NCBI RefSeq assembly: GCF_009602435.1
Contig: NZ_VZDQ01000021.1
Location: forward strand, 62,001-126,000
DNA length: 64,000 nt
DNA from: Sediminibacillus terrae
GTDB lineage: Bacteria; Bacillota; Bacilli; Bacillales; Amphibacillaceae
Direction of reading: 5' to 3'
The position numbers and the translations under genes were made by a program. Positions 63,689 to 64,000 of this stretch are shown here, in pieces. A model generated the notes under the pieces. It searched no databases, had not been told where the DNA came from, and worked only from the letters and a program-made list of their open reading frames with translations. Each line of letters starts with the position of its first letter. Within the stretch, counting starts at the first letter, position 1.

Positions 63689-64000
63689 ATGTGGCTTCCT
63701 ATTTTATTTTTAATCATCGGGGTAGGATTGGGGTTGCTTACGGATATCCGCATTCCTGACGTATATGCGGATTATTTATCGATTGCCGTACTTGCTGCTT
63801 TTGATACCTTGTTCGGCGGAATAAGAGCCTACTTGGAGGAAAAATTCGATGAAAAAGTTTTTTTGAGCGGTTTCTTTTTCAATGTATTGCTCGCTGCGCT
63901 TCTTGCATTCATAGGTGTACAGCTGGGCATTGATTTATACTTGGCTGCCGTTTTTGCATTCGGAGTCCGGTTGTTTCAAAATATCGCAGCAATCAGACGA
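63689..64000 (+). CDS. sbp: Small basic protein Sbp (DUF1290), cut by window end
   Basis: 104 codons of an open frame that runs off the right edge (B. subtilis Sbp is 121 residues). It is a membrane protein with three to four hydrophobic segments. PDVYADYLSIAVLAAFDTLF and GGIRAYLEEKFDEKVFLSGF match the family. Function is unknown. It starts directly after the ylxX stop. In B. subtilis it leads towards ftsA-ftsZ. Confidence 0.9.
   Translation, partial: MWLPILFLIIGVGLGLLTDIRIPDVYADYLSIAVLAAFDTLFGGIRAYLEEKFDEKVFLSGFFFNVLLAALLAFIGVQLGIDLYLAAVFAFGVRLFQNIAAIRR

Overview
The window is chromosomal DNA of a low-to-moderate G+C, spore-forming, aerobic member of the Bacillaceae. The evidence is a gene order closely parallel to Bacillus subtilis (pdh-slp-speA-ykt-yla-cta-ylb-yll-mra/mur/div), sporulation genes (spoVD, spoVE, ylaJ, ylbD, ylbJ, ylbO), bacillithiol synthesis (bshC), many GTG/TTG starts with strong Shine-Dalgarno sites, and a meso-DAP-type MurE. 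Acidic surface-type lipoproteins and an OpuD-like betaine carrier next to the pdh locus suggest a moderately halophilic genus (Halobacillus/Virgibacillus/Thalassobacillus group); this genus-level guess is inference.

Layout. 1-4000: pyruvate dehydrogenase pdhA(3' end)-B-C-D. 4.0-12.4 kb: slp, an opuD-type betaine transporter, a lipoprotein polysaccharide deacetylase, speA, a nitronate-monooxygenase-like gene and yktA. 12.4-19.4 kb: yktB, an unnamed small gene, yktC/suhB and the small yla genes (ylaF, H, I, J, L, N), ending in ftsW. 19.5-28.5 kb: the haem A / caa3 oxidase block ctaA <-> ctaB-C-D-E-F, then ctaG and a DUF420 gene. 28.5-44.8 kb: the ylb block (ylbA-P with rsmD, coaD, tmcAL, rpmF) plus a GNAT, an AI-2E/YtvI-like permease and a DUF7147 gene. 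44.9-48 kb: panE, a DUF3397 gene and bshC. 48.1-64 kb: the division and wall cluster mraZ-rsmH-ftsL-pbpB-spoVD-murE-murF-mraY-murD-spoVE, a gap, then divIB-ylxW-ylxX-sbp (cut by the window end). Compared with B. subtilis as I remember it, typA, ylaK, pycA, murG and murB are not at their expected places.

How the genes work together: central carbon entry (PDH), aerobic respiration (caa3 oxidase with its haem A and copper assembly factors), osmoprotection, CoA/bacillithiol precursors, RNA modification and ribosome genes, and septal/spore peptidoglycan synthesis.

The most unusual content is intergenic. Many larger gaps carry members of a dispersed hairpin family 112-114 bp long. Members share two boxes (GCTTTCCGCGGG and CCCGCnGGAGTCT) that pair with each other, while their outer and inner stems differ in sequence but keep pairing. 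Several are arranged as inverted pairs in larger composite units: one with terminal inverted repeats, and one present in two ~0.6-0.7 kb copies. One hairpin is split by an 89-bp insertion flanked by a 4-bp direct repeat. Other notable signals are a set of terminators sharing one stem core, and a terminator-like switch that overlaps the spoVE ribosome-binding site. No rRNA, tRNA, CRISPR array, transposase gene or prophage was found.
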